The notes under the pieces: model-generated
The model's database searches: none
The model's input: the letters and a program-made list of their open reading frames with translations, nothing else
What the model was told of the DNA's origin: nothing
NCBI GenBank assembly: GCA_027365175.1
Contig: DAHXNY010000009.1
Coordinates: 1 to 36,199 of the forward strand
Direction: 5' to 3'
Source of the DNA: Microcaldota archaeon
Lineage (GTDB): Archaea > Micrarchaeota > Micrarchaeia > Micrarchaeales > CABMGC01
Length of the DNA: 36,199 nucleotides
Part shown: piece by piece, positions 1 to 8,293 of the stretch
Layout: each line of letters starts with the position of its first letter
Numbering within the stretch: the first letter of the stretch is position 1
Made by a program: the position numbers and the translations under genes

Positions 1-470
1 ACAGCCTGTCAGTCAGTCCGACAACAACAAACTCCTACTGCATAGGAGTGACGGACAGTGCATCAACTCCAGTAACCCAACTGTCTTCAAACGATGTGGT
101 AACGGTAAATGCAGCTCAGGCAACTCCAGTATTAACTTCAAGCCCCACCCTTCCTTCAACCCAGGAGGCAGGAAACACAATAACATTTACAGCTTCCTGG
201 ACAGGAGGAACCCCAGACTACACAGCAAACTACCTGATAACCAATACAATAACAGGAACAATAGTGGCAAATGCCCTATACACAGGAATAACAGGAACAA
301 CAAACTCCTTCGCATGGCAAATACCTTCAAACATGGTGGGAAACACACTACAGGCTAATGTCATTCTCACAGATTCAGCTTCAACTCCAGTAACAACAAA
401 CTCAGTAGAATCAGGGACCCTGACTGTAGTCGCAGCCTTACACCAGTCCAACAATCTCCATATCCAATAA
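1..470 (+). CDS. Repetitive surface protein, upstream piece (5'-partial, ends at a frameshift)
   Basis: The reading frame is open from the window edge (first full codon at 3) to a TAA at 468-470, so the gene begins upstream. It encodes the end of one repeat and one whole repeat of about 100 residues with a recognisable rhythm: a TWxGGTPxYTANY-like strand, an ITGTTNxFxW stretch, then a strand ending in TDSASTPVT. The composition (Thr, Ser, Asn, Ala, almost no charge) is that of a secreted beta-sandwich surface protein. After about position 436 this frame loses repeat similarity, while the +1-shifted frame resumes it exactly, so this is the front part of the gene that continues to 1857. GTG at 48 is an internal codon rather than a start. 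Function beyond surface exposure is unknown. Confidence 0.7.
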   Translation, partial: SLSVSPTTTNSYCIGVTDSASTPVTQLSSNDVVTVNAAQATPVLTSSPTLPSTQEAGNTITFTASWTGGTPDYTANYLITNTITGTIVANALYTGITGTTNSFAWQIPSNMVGNTLQANVILTDSASTPVTTNSVESGTLTVVAALHQSNNLHIQ

Positions 471-1857
471 CGCCCTAACCCTAGACCAAGGACAATCCAT
501 AACCTTCAACGGAGTGATAACAGGAGGAACAGCTCCTTATACCGTTAATGTTTTTGTTGCAAACGCAGTGACACTTTCAAACTACATGCTGGTCAACACA
601 ATAATAACAAGCGGAACAACTTGGAGTAACACAATAACGACCAATTCATTATTCACCTCAAACTCACCCTTAGTGGCTAATGTGGTGCTTACAGACTCAC
701 ACCCAACAACCGTGACCAGCGCATATACTACAAACTTCATAGTAAACCCTGCCCTTGGGATTCCAACCTTGTCTGCATCCAACACTCCCACAGTAGATAC
801 GGGCCAGTATGAGTTATTCAGCAGCTCATGGTCAGGAGGTACAACTCCATATACTGCCAACTACCAGGTATTCAACACAATAACTGGAACGGTCCTTGCA
901 AATGCCATTTACACAGGAATAACCGGAACATCGAATACCTTCTCATGGGTAATCCCTGCTGCAGATGCAGGCAACACCATATCTGCAAATGTCTTCATAA
1001 CGGACAGTGCAGCTACGCCTGTGACAGTCAACAGTGTAGATATTGCTACAATAACCATATCGGCACCAATTACAACGACGACTTCTACAACCACCACGAC
1101 CGTGGCAACAACAACTGCAGGAGGCGGCGGGAACTCAGGGGGAATAATACTAAATACGATAATCCCTTCATCTACTACGACCGCAACATCTACATCTTCT
1201 TCAACAAGCACATCTTCAACATCATCTACATCATCTACGACTACCTCAACATCAATCACAACAACTACTACTGGCACAACTTCTACTTCAACTTCTTCAA
1301 CAACGACAATCAAGCCTGTAATAATTGTAGAAAAGGTTAATGTCTCAGAGGGAAACATTACAAAAGTCAATTTCACAAGGTATAATATTACTGTTGCTTT
1401 GAACACGTCTTCTAAAACTCAACAGCATACAACAATCTCGTTCTACAGTCCAACTACAGCAAATGTGACCCTTGACAACTATACAAACGTATTTTCATTC
1501 TACCTTAACGACTCGTCTTCAGCAGTCAGCATGAACGTAACTCTAGTATACAACTGCACATACGGAACAAACATAGCTCCTTTTGTACTGGAGAATAGCA
1601 CGTGGAACCAGATATATACTGCAATTATTCTGCAGAATCCGTGCAGGATAACCTTCCCTGCGCCGAACAGGCATCTGATAGGGCTATTCAAATATCTACC
1701 CGTGCAGACGACACTCAGCACCACTGCCGCATCGACGGCTACCACAACAGTTATTGAAAAACAAGCGGCAATGCCATATGATTACTATTATGCGGCAGCA
1801 GTTCTGATCATTGCAATAGCAGTATACTTTATCTGGAGAGCGGCAAGACGCAGCTAG
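430..1857 (+). CDS. Repetitive Thr/Ser-rich surface protein, downstream piece with C-terminal membrane anchor
   Basis: This frame is open from 430 (first in-frame start-like codon is GTG at 514) and continues the repeat protein broken near 436-446. It holds two more repeats of about 100 residues (roughly 445-755 and 756-1065), a Thr/Ser linker with a short Gly patch (1066-1312), and a C-terminal domain rich in N-x-S/T sites. The end is tripartite: a short polar motif with MPYDYYY, a hydrophobic helix of about 18 residues, and a basic tail ARRS. That layout suits either a simple membrane anchor or a substrate of the archaeosortase-like protein encoded at 32384-33892; the link is inference. The frameshift may be a sequencing or assembly error in repetitive DNA, a real pseudogenisation, or phase variation. 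Confidence 0.75.
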   Translation, partial: SQPYTSPTISISNNALTLDQGQSITFNGVITGGTAPYTVNVFVANAVTLSNYMLVNTIITSGTTWSNTITTNSLFTSNSPLVANVVLTDSHPTTVTSAYTTNFIVNPALGIPTLSASNTPTVDTGQYELFSSSWSGGTTPYTANYQVFNTITGTVLANAIYTGITGTSNTFSWVIPAADAGNTISANVFITDSAATPVTVNSVDIATITISAPITTTTSTTTTTVATTTAGGGGNSGGIILNTIIPSSTTTATSTSSSTSTSSTSSTSSTTTSTSITTTTTGTTSTSTSSTTTIKPVIIVEKVNVSEGNITKVNFTRYNITVALNTSSKTQQHTTISFYSPTTANVTLDNYTNVFSFYLNDSSSAVSMNVTLVYNCTYGTNIAPFVLENSTWNQIYTAIILQNPCRITFPAPNRHLIGLFKYLPVQTTLSTTAASTATTTVIEKQAAMPYDYYYAAAVLIIAIAVYFIWRAARRS

Positions 1858-1920
1858 GCAAATCCCAACCCTTCCAGTTAAGCTTAAATATTACCAATGG
1901 ATGTTAGCATGGTGGGTCAA

Positions 1921-2922
1921 ATGCCTTCTCTGAAAAAGCAGTTTACAGTGGCTGCAGTCGCCACCGCATCGGTATCTGCCGGATATGCTGCAGCAGGTGC
2001 AACTATGCAAAGCCCTGAAAACTCCTGCAATCCTAATTCCGGATATATAGTAAGCATGCAGGACAAGAGGACGGACAGGGTAATGGCCGTATACTATATA
2101 AAAAAGCTGCAGGCTCTGTCTATGGACAGCAAGGGGCATGTTGATACTGATAAGGGGAACACTATAGACGCTGCCTCAATGCAGCTCAACATCTACCTCA
2201 GGGGAACGACTAAGAAAGAGGAAAAGTCTGTGTACTGGGTACAGGACACGGTTACATTTGTCTATTCAAAGAAGGGCCCGGAACAGTATCTCTCATCAGA
2301 TGTATACAAGTTCAATCCTGCAGGCTCTGAGGAACTTGCGATGTCAAATGCAAAGGGAAAGGGCTCGATATTCAGCAGCGGCTCATGTTCAAGCTCTTCA
2401 TACAGTCCGGTTAGTGAGGGCATGACCTATCTGTATGAGACAAAAAACCTGTCTGTCAGCATACCTCAGTACGGCTACCTTGAGATGAGCGAGCATCTAG
2501 TCAACGGCAGGATAATTGTAGATGTGCGCTACTGGAACGGCAGCTTAAAGAAGGTAGATACCTACGATACAATTGTCCTTGGGAAGCAGGGCGAATTTAC
2601 AAAGGCGCACTTCGTCTCGAACAGCGTACTCGATGCGGAGATGGGCTTCGGAGGAGACGGCTGCGGCTCTACCGCATACTTCATGAAGATGAAGGCATAC
2701 GTTGGCATGTATTTCTTCGGAAGAGAAGCATACACGAATATAAGGTACATGCATGGCGACCCGTCCACTGCAGAGGCATCGGCAAATCTCGAATGCAGGC
2801 GGACCGGCGGAATGGAGGAGTTCTACAGGAACAGGGCTGTTGACCAGGAGATGCTGAAGAGGGTTGCAAGGGCATACGACAAGAAGGTTCTCCTCGGCAT
2901 AGGTACTAAGAGACAGCACTGA
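1921..2922 (+). CDS. Thermopsin-like secreted acid protease (peptidase A5-like)
   Basis: The protein starts with a lysine pair and a hydrophobic Ala/Val stretch (MPSLKKQF onward), a probable signal peptide or N-terminal anchor. Two family-like signatures are visible: MQLNIYLRG followed by YWVQD (nt about 2180-2245), resembling the QxN...YWxQN strand of thermopsins, and FGGDGCGS (nt about 2647-2670), resembling their FGGxxxGS motif. Length (333 residues) matches thermopsin precursors. Thermopsins are pepstatin-insensitive acid proteases of acidophilic archaea acting outside the cell. I chose ATG 1921 because GGTGG lies 4-5 nt upstream and a TATA-like TTAAATA sits at 1884-1890; in-frame ATGs at 1897 and 1909 are alternatives. 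Catalytic residues cannot be named with certainty, and the family call is by eye. Confidence 0.55.
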   Translation: MPSLKKQFTVAAVATASVSAGYAAAGATMQSPENSCNPNSGYIVSMQDKRTDRVMAVYYIKKLQALSMDSKGHVDTDKGNTIDAASMQLNIYLRGTTKKEEKSVYWVQDTVTFVYSKKGPEQYLSSDVYKFNPAGSEELAMSNAKGKGSIFSSGSCSSSSYSPVSEGMTYLYETKNLSVSIPQYGYLEMSEHLVNGRIIVDVRYWNGSLKKVDTYDTIVLGKQGEFTKAHFVSNSVLDAEMGFGGDGCGSTAYFMKMKAYVGMYFFGREAYTNIRYMHGDPSTAEASANLECRRTGGMEEFYRNRAVDQEMLKRVARAYDKKVLLGIGTKRQH

Positions 2923-2971
2923 TCGGTATCAGGTACTGTATGTATGTCGGCACAGGCAAATTCAGCTAATC

Positions 2972-2979
2972 TTTATATA
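2972..2979 (+). promoter_or_regulatory. TATA box of the 23S rRNA transcription unit
   Basis: TTTATATA lies about 195 nt before the mature 23S start. By the usual archaeal spacing, transcription would begin near 3003. No 16S or tRNA gene lies between, so the 23S gene appears to have its own promoter. Confidence 0.6.
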
Positions 2980-3002
2980 CCTTACTATGCTAAGTTATGC
3001 TG

Positions 3003-3167
3003 TGCATTTATGGCCGGCATGAGCTTGTAGAGGAAGCTTTTGTTTAGAGAGCACAATCTGCTTGATGAAAAATATTCACTGTATAGTGAATGCTATCTCT
3101 GCTGCTGTGAAATGTTGTGTCGTGCACACGTGATATTGCATAAATTGCAATGGATTCGAGGAGAAGT
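3003..3167 (+). other. Pre-rRNA leader with hairpins and a processing-stem strand
   Basis: This 165-nt stretch between the TATA box and the mature 23S start has no convincing gene. It contains a 7-bp hairpin with arms ATTCACT/AGTGAAT near 3070-3090 and a 6-bp hairpin ATTGCA/TGCAAT near 3137-3152. A purine-rich element at about 3030-3046 can pair imperfectly with the 23S tail (6022-6037), in competition with the perfect inner stem at 3168-3178. It is probably transcribed and removed during maturation. Confidence 0.45.
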
Positions 3168-6034
3168 GAAAGCTTGTTAATTAAGCCACCTAGGGGATGG
3201 CTTGGCTCTAGCAGCGACGAAAGTCGTGGCAAGCTGCGATAAGCCCAGGGTAGGCGCATGTCAGCCTTTGAACCTGGGATTACTGAATAGTACGCTATGA
3301 ATAATGGCGTATGCAGACGCATGGAATTGAAATGACTTAGTACATGCAGGAAAAGAAAGCAATTGCGATACCGTAAGTAAAACGATTGAAAGCGGCACAG
3401 GGCAAACCGAATTCATGCTTGCGAAAGCATGTAGATGTGGGCAGTTTACTGCTCTATTGCAAAGCCGAAGGCTCTGGAAAGAGCTCTCAGAGAGGGTGAT
3501 AGGCCCGTAGGCGAATGCAATGGAGAGGCGCTGTAGAAGAGTAGCTCAGCTTTAGTATGTTGAGTGAATATGGGGGCATTAAACTCCAACCCTAAACATT
3601 GGCTAGAGACCGATAGAGAATAAGTAGCGTGAGCGAAAGCTGAAAAGAACCCGCACGCGCGGGAGTGAAATAGATCTGAAACTAGGTGGTTACAAGAAGG
3701 TACGGTGTGAAAGGGTAGAAGCATGCGGAAGCGAAGTGGCGGAAGCCATCAGCGACGCGTGTGGACCAATATCGTATCATTCTTCTTGAAGCAAGAGCCA
3801 GGGAGTGTATCGAAGTGGCGAGCTTAATCGCATAGTGAAAGCGAGGGCGCGCAAGCAATGAGGCGCCAGGCATGAAAATGCCCAAGTCACTTCTTTACGA
3901 CCCGAAGCCATTGTGATCTATTCGCGGCCAGGACGAAGCCGGATTTACATCCGGTGGAGGTCCGCTACCTGTCATGGTATATCCTGTTGGGTGAGCTGCG
4001 ATTAGGGGCGATAGACCACTCGAACATGGCAATAGCGGGTCCCCTCCGAAGTATCTTTAGGATAGCCTTTGGCGAGCTTGCATCTGCGGTAGAGCGACCG
4101 ATCAGAGTGCTTTGGGTCGAAAGGCCCTACACTCTTGTCAAACTCCGAATGCAGATGCTGCGTAGACCCAAGGAGTCGGGGATGTTGGGTAAGCTAGCAT
4201 CCCGTTGCTGAAATGACAGTTTCTAAGGTTAAGGTCCCTAAATCTTGGTTGAGTGCATCAAAGGAAGGCGTTGTCGTAGACAGTCGGGAGGTAGGCTCAG
4301 AAGCAGCCATCCTTCAAAAAACGCGTAATAGCGTACCGATTGAGACAATGCAGTCTGAAGATGGACGGGGCTAAACCAAGTACCGAAACCCTAGCGCCGA
4401 GAGGCGGGTAGGAGGGCGTGCTGTGCGGGCAGAAGTATGCTTTTGAGAGCATATGGACTGCGCAGCAGTGAAAATCCTGGTATAAGTAACAGCATATAGG
4501 GGTGAGAATCCCCTACGCCGAAAGCACAAGGTTTTCCTTGCAATGATCGTCAGCTGGGAGTTAGCCGATCCTAAGCCTGGAGCTAATCACTACCAGGCGA
4601 AAGGGAAGCATGTTAATATTCATGTGCCTAGAACGTAGGCGTGGCAACACAAGGCGTATTTCTGACGCTTGAGGATAGGTCTGTAAACAGGTCCAAATGG
4701 CTATGGAGTCTTATTATGAGGAGAAATAGCTAAATGAACTGACAATGGCCAAGTTCTTGAGCCAGTGAAAAGGGAATACGCAACAATCGTTCTAGATCGT
4801 ACCAAGAACCAGTACAGGTGCTGCTGGCTGAAAAAGCCAAGGCGTGTCAGGAGAACTCAGGTCAGGGAAATCGGCAAAATGGTGGTGTATGTTTTCTACA
4901 AACCATGTCTGCGCTTGGTAAGCGCAGATAGCATTAACAAGGGAAGAGCGACTGTTTATCAAAAACACAACTCGCCGCAAAGCCGTAAGGCCTAGTACAG
5001 CGGGTGACGCCTGCTCACCGCTAGTCCGCGAAACCCCAATTCAACGGGACTAAGCGCTAGCAAAGAGCGGGAGTAACTCTGACTCTCTTAAGGTAGCGTA
5101 ATACCTCGTCACTTAATAGGTGACTTGCATGAATGGCGTAACGACTCTTCTACTGTCCCGACCTGGGACCTGGTGAAATTACTACGTGGTGTACATGCCA
5201 CGTTCTCTCAGTGGGTAGCGAAGTCTCTATGAAACTTGACTATAGCCTGTTGCTGCTGAGTGAGAAGTGCTGCAAAGTGTAAGTGGGAGCGTCGAAGCCC
5301 TGATTCCGGTCAGGGTGGAGCGACAATGTAACACCACTCTGCGCTTTTTACTCGGCTAACCCAACAAGGGACAACAGCAGGTGGATAGTTGGACTGGGCG
5401 GTTGCTTTCGATAAAGAAACGAAAGTGATCAATGCTCTGCTTAGCTGGGTTGGAAACCCAGCGTTAAGCATAAAGGCAAATGCAGGGCTGACTGTATCTC
5501 GAAAAGCGGGAGATGCAGACTGGAAACAGTGACTTAACGAACGTTGGATGCTCTTTTAATGGGGCACCAAGCTGTCAAACAAGTTACTCTAGAGGTAACC
5601 GGTTCGTGGCGGGTGAGAGTTCACATCGACCCCGCCGTTTGATACACCGATATGGGCTCATCTCATCCTGGCGGTGCAGGAGCCGCCAAGGGTTGGACTG
5701 CTCGTCCATTAAAGAGATACGCGAGCTGAGTTCAGTACGTCGCGAGACAGTACGGTAGCAACTACTGGGAGTGTAAGTGTCAGAGGATAAGAACTTTTTA
5801 ATACGAGAGGAACGAAAGTTCGGCGCCTCTAGTGTACCGGTTGTCATTATGGCATTGCCGGGTAGCCACGCGCTAAGCGGATAAGTCCTGAAAGCATATA
5901 AGGACGAAGCCGCATCCGAAACGAGACACTCAGTGCGGCCATAGTACATGGCCTTGATAGGGCGGGCGTGTAAGCAGGGAGCTAACGCGACCTGTGAGCG
6001 CACCGCAACTAACGCATTACACAAACAAGCTTTC
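3168..6034 (+). rRNA. rrl: 23S ribosomal RNA (unlinked from 16S)
   Basis: Conserved LSU landmarks run in order: the 5' segment ending AAGCTGCGATAAGCCC near 3230, ACTCTCTTAAGGTAGCG near 5085, GCATGAATGG near 5127, GACTATAGC near 5238, the catalytic-loop region 5580-5760 (GGTAAC, CTCATC, GCGAGCTGAGTTCAG), and the sarcin-ricin loop ATACGAGAGGAAC near 5800. Ends are set by a perfect 11-bp terminal stem, 3168-3178 with 6024-6034, so they are approximate to a few bases. Length (about 2.87 kb) is normal and no intron or homing endonuclease is visible. No 16S gene is upstream and I see no 5S downstream. The peptidyl-transferase centre carries unusual substitutions, several matched by compensatory changes, so the gene looks functional but strongly diverged. 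Confidence 0.97.
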
Positions 6035-6045
6035 CTTCTCCTTTC

Positions 6046-6068
6046 CTATTTTTTATTTTTAAAAATAG
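6046..6068 (+). terminator. Terminator after 23S rRNA
   Basis: Arms CTATTTTT (6046-6053) and AAAAATAG (6061-6068) flank a T-rich loop, giving an A/T hairpin with long T runs 12 nt beyond the 23S terminal stem. Archaeal terminators are typically T-rich, so this is a likely stop for the rRNA transcript. Confidence 0.5.
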
Positions 6069-6132
6069 CATAGCGCCAGCCATGCGCGCCTTGCAGATTA
6101 AAACAGAAATCAGAAACAGCTTTCTTATCTCA

Positions 6133-6369
6133 TTATTGCAAAGCTTCATTTATCTTTCTTCCAATATCCTCTTTGACTTGATCGAAATCGGGCAGCTTTC
6201 CCGATATGAAGGCAGACAAATCCCGTTTCCAACTGTTTTCTTTCTTACCGACCTCGGCCATGAAAGAGTCTTCAGTCAACCTGATCTTTGCACGGGTTAA
6301 GTTCTTGTCTGCAAGTTTTACGTCCAGTACGGTCCGATACTCAGATGTGTGGGAACTGCCTATTCTCAA
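6133..6369 (-). CDS. Small hypothetical protein (78 aa), last of a minus-strand cluster
   Basis: A 78-residue reading frame with a balanced, charged composition (segments such as LTRAKIRLTEDSF and DFDQVKEDIGRKINEAL) that looks like a genuine alpha/beta protein. The only start is TTG at 6369, because a stop lies in frame nine codons upstream. It follows two paralogous genes on the same strand with a 69-nt gap and converges on the 23S gene. I do not recognise the family. No signal peptide or membrane segment is visible. It could be non-coding, since the start is weak. Confidence 0.4.
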   Translation of the reverse strand: MRIGSSHTSEYRTVLDVKLADKNLTRAKIRLTEDSFMAEVGKKENSWKRDLSAFISGKLPDFDQVKEDIGRKINEALQ

Positions 6370-6438
6370 ATAGGTACTAATTATTGGAATGCAAATTTAC
6401 TAAGGCAGGATGTCAGGTAACTAACTGGTAGCTGCATT

Positions 6439-6879
6439 TCAGATTATGCTCTCTCCGAGCTTCTTGGAAGCTTCGTTGTCGAGGTAATAATTCTTCCTGT
6501 TCCTCTTGTAGTAAAGAATGTCCCCAACTCCGCTTCTCTTCATCTTGATAAGTATCCTGCGTTCGTTAGCTTCCTCTCCCTTTGCCGAGAGTATCTCCGC
6601 AGCGTTCATCGCATGGTCATAGTAGCATCTCTTAAGGCTGATATCACGCTCGTAATCCCCTGCCTTCTCCCATCCCTCTGAGATGTCTCTCAGAAGCTTT
6701 AATCCGAGCCCCTTATTTATTATCTGCCTGCGCTCTGAAGGGTTGATGAGCCTACTCTCATCCCCGAGCGCAAATAACTTGTAGGTCGTTGAGCGCTTAT
6801 CCTCGTCCCTGAGCAGTTTGTCTATGTCGCTGTTGTAGAGCCTTCTATGGTACAAATGCACTATCTGGGCTTCCACCAT
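6439..6879 (-). CDS. Helical TPR-like hypothetical protein, paralogue of the gene upstream
   Basis: The protein shares a line-by-line layout with its neighbour at 6902-7396: HLYHRRLYN, a DED-rich helix, LFALGDESRL, GWEKAGDYERD, a Tyr-Tyr helix, then RILIKMKRSG. It is all-helical and cytosolic, with a GWEKAGDY element reminiscent of tetratricopeptide or SNAP-like repeats. The frame opens at 6972, overlapping the upstream gene by 71 bp, but homology begins at ATG 6879, which has GGGA 6-7 nt upstream and leaves a 22-nt gap, so I use that start. Probably co-transcribed with its paralogue after a tandem duplication. Function unknown; a protein-interaction scaffold is a guess. Confidence 0.65.
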   Translation of the reverse strand: MVEAQIVHLYHRRLYNSDIDKLLRDEDKRSTTYKLFALGDESRLINPSERRQIINKGLGLKLLRDISEGWEKAGDYERDISLKRCYYDHAMNAAEILSAKGEEANERRILIKMKRSGVGDILYYKRNRKNYYLDNEASKKLGESII

Positions 6880-6901
6880 GCATATCCCTACATGTAGTAT
6901 A

Positions 6902-7396
6902 TCATGCTCTCTTATGCTCCTCAAGCCGAGGCGGCTTCGGAGATTCCCCGTTCCTGCTCTTCCTATAAGCATTTATGTCAGTAACACTGTCACTCTTCTC
7001 CATCTTTGGCATCGTGCTCCCGTTCTTCCTTAGTTTAAGGCCTATGCGCAGCTCCTTTGCCTCCCTCTCCTCTTTAGGCAGCTCCATTGCAAAGTGCAGC
7101 GCCCTCTTATAGTAAAATGCCCTCTTTGCGCTGTCATCAGCGTAATCCCCTGCCTTCTCCCATCCGCTGGATGCGCTATTGATAAACTCATCGGCGTTGC
7201 TGCTGTTCACAGAGAGAAATTCCTTATACAGCGGATCACTGAGCCTCTCCTCATAGCCGCGTGCAAGCAGTATGTAGGTGGCTGCCTTTTCGTCCTCATC
7301 GCTGCCTAAGGATACCTTCTCATTGTATAGCTTCCTGCTATACAGCCTGACCACACTGCCATTTTTTATCCTATTCTCCTTGTTGCCAATTGCCAT
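6902..7396 (-). CDS. Helical TPR-like hypothetical protein (first of the paralogue pair)
   Basis: A 164-residue soluble protein built from helices: VVRLYSRKLYNEK, a DEDEKAATYILLARGYEERL helix pair, SSGWEKAGDYADD, YYKRALHFAMELPKEER, then a basic, low-complexity tail (SRNGESPKPPRLEEHKRA). The core aligns with the following gene, so the two arose by tandem duplication; the tails differ. It heads a minus-strand cluster (7396 to 6133) transcribed away from the SpeE-like gene. The start at 7396 is preceded by an A/T-rich promoter region shared with the divergent gene. The family is not recognised. GWEKAGDY recalls TPR/SNAP helices, but this is a structural guess. Confidence 0.65.
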   Translation of the reverse strand: MAIGNKENRIKNGSVVRLYSRKLYNEKVSLGSDEDEKAATYILLARGYEERLSDPLYKEFLSVNSSNADEFINSASSGWEKAGDYADDSAKRAFYYKRALHFAMELPKEEREAKELRIGLKLRKNGSTMPKMEKSDSVTDINAYRKSRNGESPKPPRLEEHKRA

Positions 7397-7480
7397 TATC
7401 CCACCTTACTCCTAATGCCTCTCTTCCTATGCCGTCCGTATGTCCTTCCTTAACTATTCAATCTGCAATAAATTATTTAT

Positions 7481-7497
7481 AGCTTTGTATCAAAGCT
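7481..7497. promoter_or_regulatory. Inverted repeat between divergent genes (possible operator)
   Basis: Perfect 7-bp arms AGCTTTG and CAAAGCT are separated by TAT. It lies just downstream of an A/T box (about 7468-7480) and 18 nt before the ATG at 7516, so it covers the expected transcription start of the SpeE-like gene. A dimeric HTH regulator site is a reasonable inference. Confidence 0.4.
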
Positions 7498-7515
7498 AGA
7501 GTATAGGCGCTTTAG

Positions 7516-8238
7516 ATGGGAAAGATGGCAGATGCCCTTGCACGGCTTGCGTATATGATAGATGGCTGGCAGGTGCTTGAGCAGAGTGGAAGCATACTCG
7601 TCCTTAGGAAGAAAGGGGTCACTATGATGTGCCATGGGGTAGGCACCATATATTCAATATCAAAAGATGATAATTACTATACCGACAACTATTGGGACCT
7701 ATTCGTGCCTCTGCCAGGGCTATATTCAAGGCCGACTGTACTTCTGATAGGTCTCGGCGGAGGAACCATCGCCAGGCAGATAACTGCATTCTATAAGGAT
7801 GCGAGCATAGATGCTGTTGAGATAGATAAAGACATAGCTGAGTTCGCTGAGAGGCATTTTGACATGGGAAACGCAAGAATCATAGTGGCAGACGGAGCGG
7901 AATTCGTAAAGAAAGCTGATCCGCATTATGACTTAATCATACTGGATGCATTCAGGGGCAGCAAGGTGCCTGGAGCATTTATGAGCAAGGAGTTCTTTGA
8001 CAATACCTATAAACTGCTGTCAAAAGAAGGCATACTTGCCGTAAACTCCATGGACATCATCAATACAGCTGCCATATCGGCATCAAGGTTCAATGTTTAC
8101 AGTCTGAGATCCTCCATCGCACAGGGCAATAACATAACTATATGCTCAAAAGCAAAGGATGCCGCCCAGATAAAGGCATGCATAGCGAATATGCAGGTAA
8201 GCGAGAGCGTAAAGAAGGCATATGCTCTTCTAGGATAA
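7516..8238 (+). CDS. Spermidine-synthase-like (SpeE fold) SAM-dependent transferase
   Basis: A Rossmann methyltransferase-type core is clear: LLIGLGGGTIARQI (motif I, about residue 76), AVEIDKDIAEFAERHF (acidic residue binding the nucleoside), IIVADGAEFV, and YDLIILDAFRG (catalytic-strand Asp-Ala-Phe as in spermidine synthases and their relatives). The N-terminal beta domain is short, as in the many SpeE-like proteins that are not true spermidine synthases, so the substrate is uncertain: aminopropylation or methylation are both possible. Length is 240 residues with no membrane segment. ATG 7516 is close to the predicted transcript start (near-leaderless); ATG 7525 is an alternative. It is monocistronic and converges on the next gene. 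Confidence 0.75.
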   Translation: MGKMADALARLAYMIDGWQVLEQSGSILVLRKKGVTMMCHGVGTIYSISKDDNYYTDNYWDLFVPLPGLYSRPTVLLIGLGGGTIARQITAFYKDASIDAVEIDKDIAEFAERHFDMGNARIIVADGAEFVKKADPHYDLIILDAFRGSKVPGAFMSKEFFDNTYKLLSKEGILAVNSMDIINTAAISASRFNVYSLRSSIAQGNNITICSKAKDAAQIKACIANMQVSESVKKAYALLG

Positions 8239-8293
8239 GTTCAAGATATGCCTGCAAATAAGCATGGGCCAGAGCTCCAGTCCATGGCAATTG

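Noticed and set aside
909-1406. Val/Asp/Glu-rich frame opposite the Thr/Ser linker
   Set aside because: It is the antisense of the ACA/ACT-rich repeat and has the skewed composition expected of a shadow frame.
3044-6024. Many open frames of 60-150 codons inside the 23S gene, such as 3954-4211, 4765-4995 and 5584-6024
   Set aside because: They lie wholly within conserved rRNA sequence, show rRNA-type composition and encode no recognisable protein; no intron boundaries surround them.
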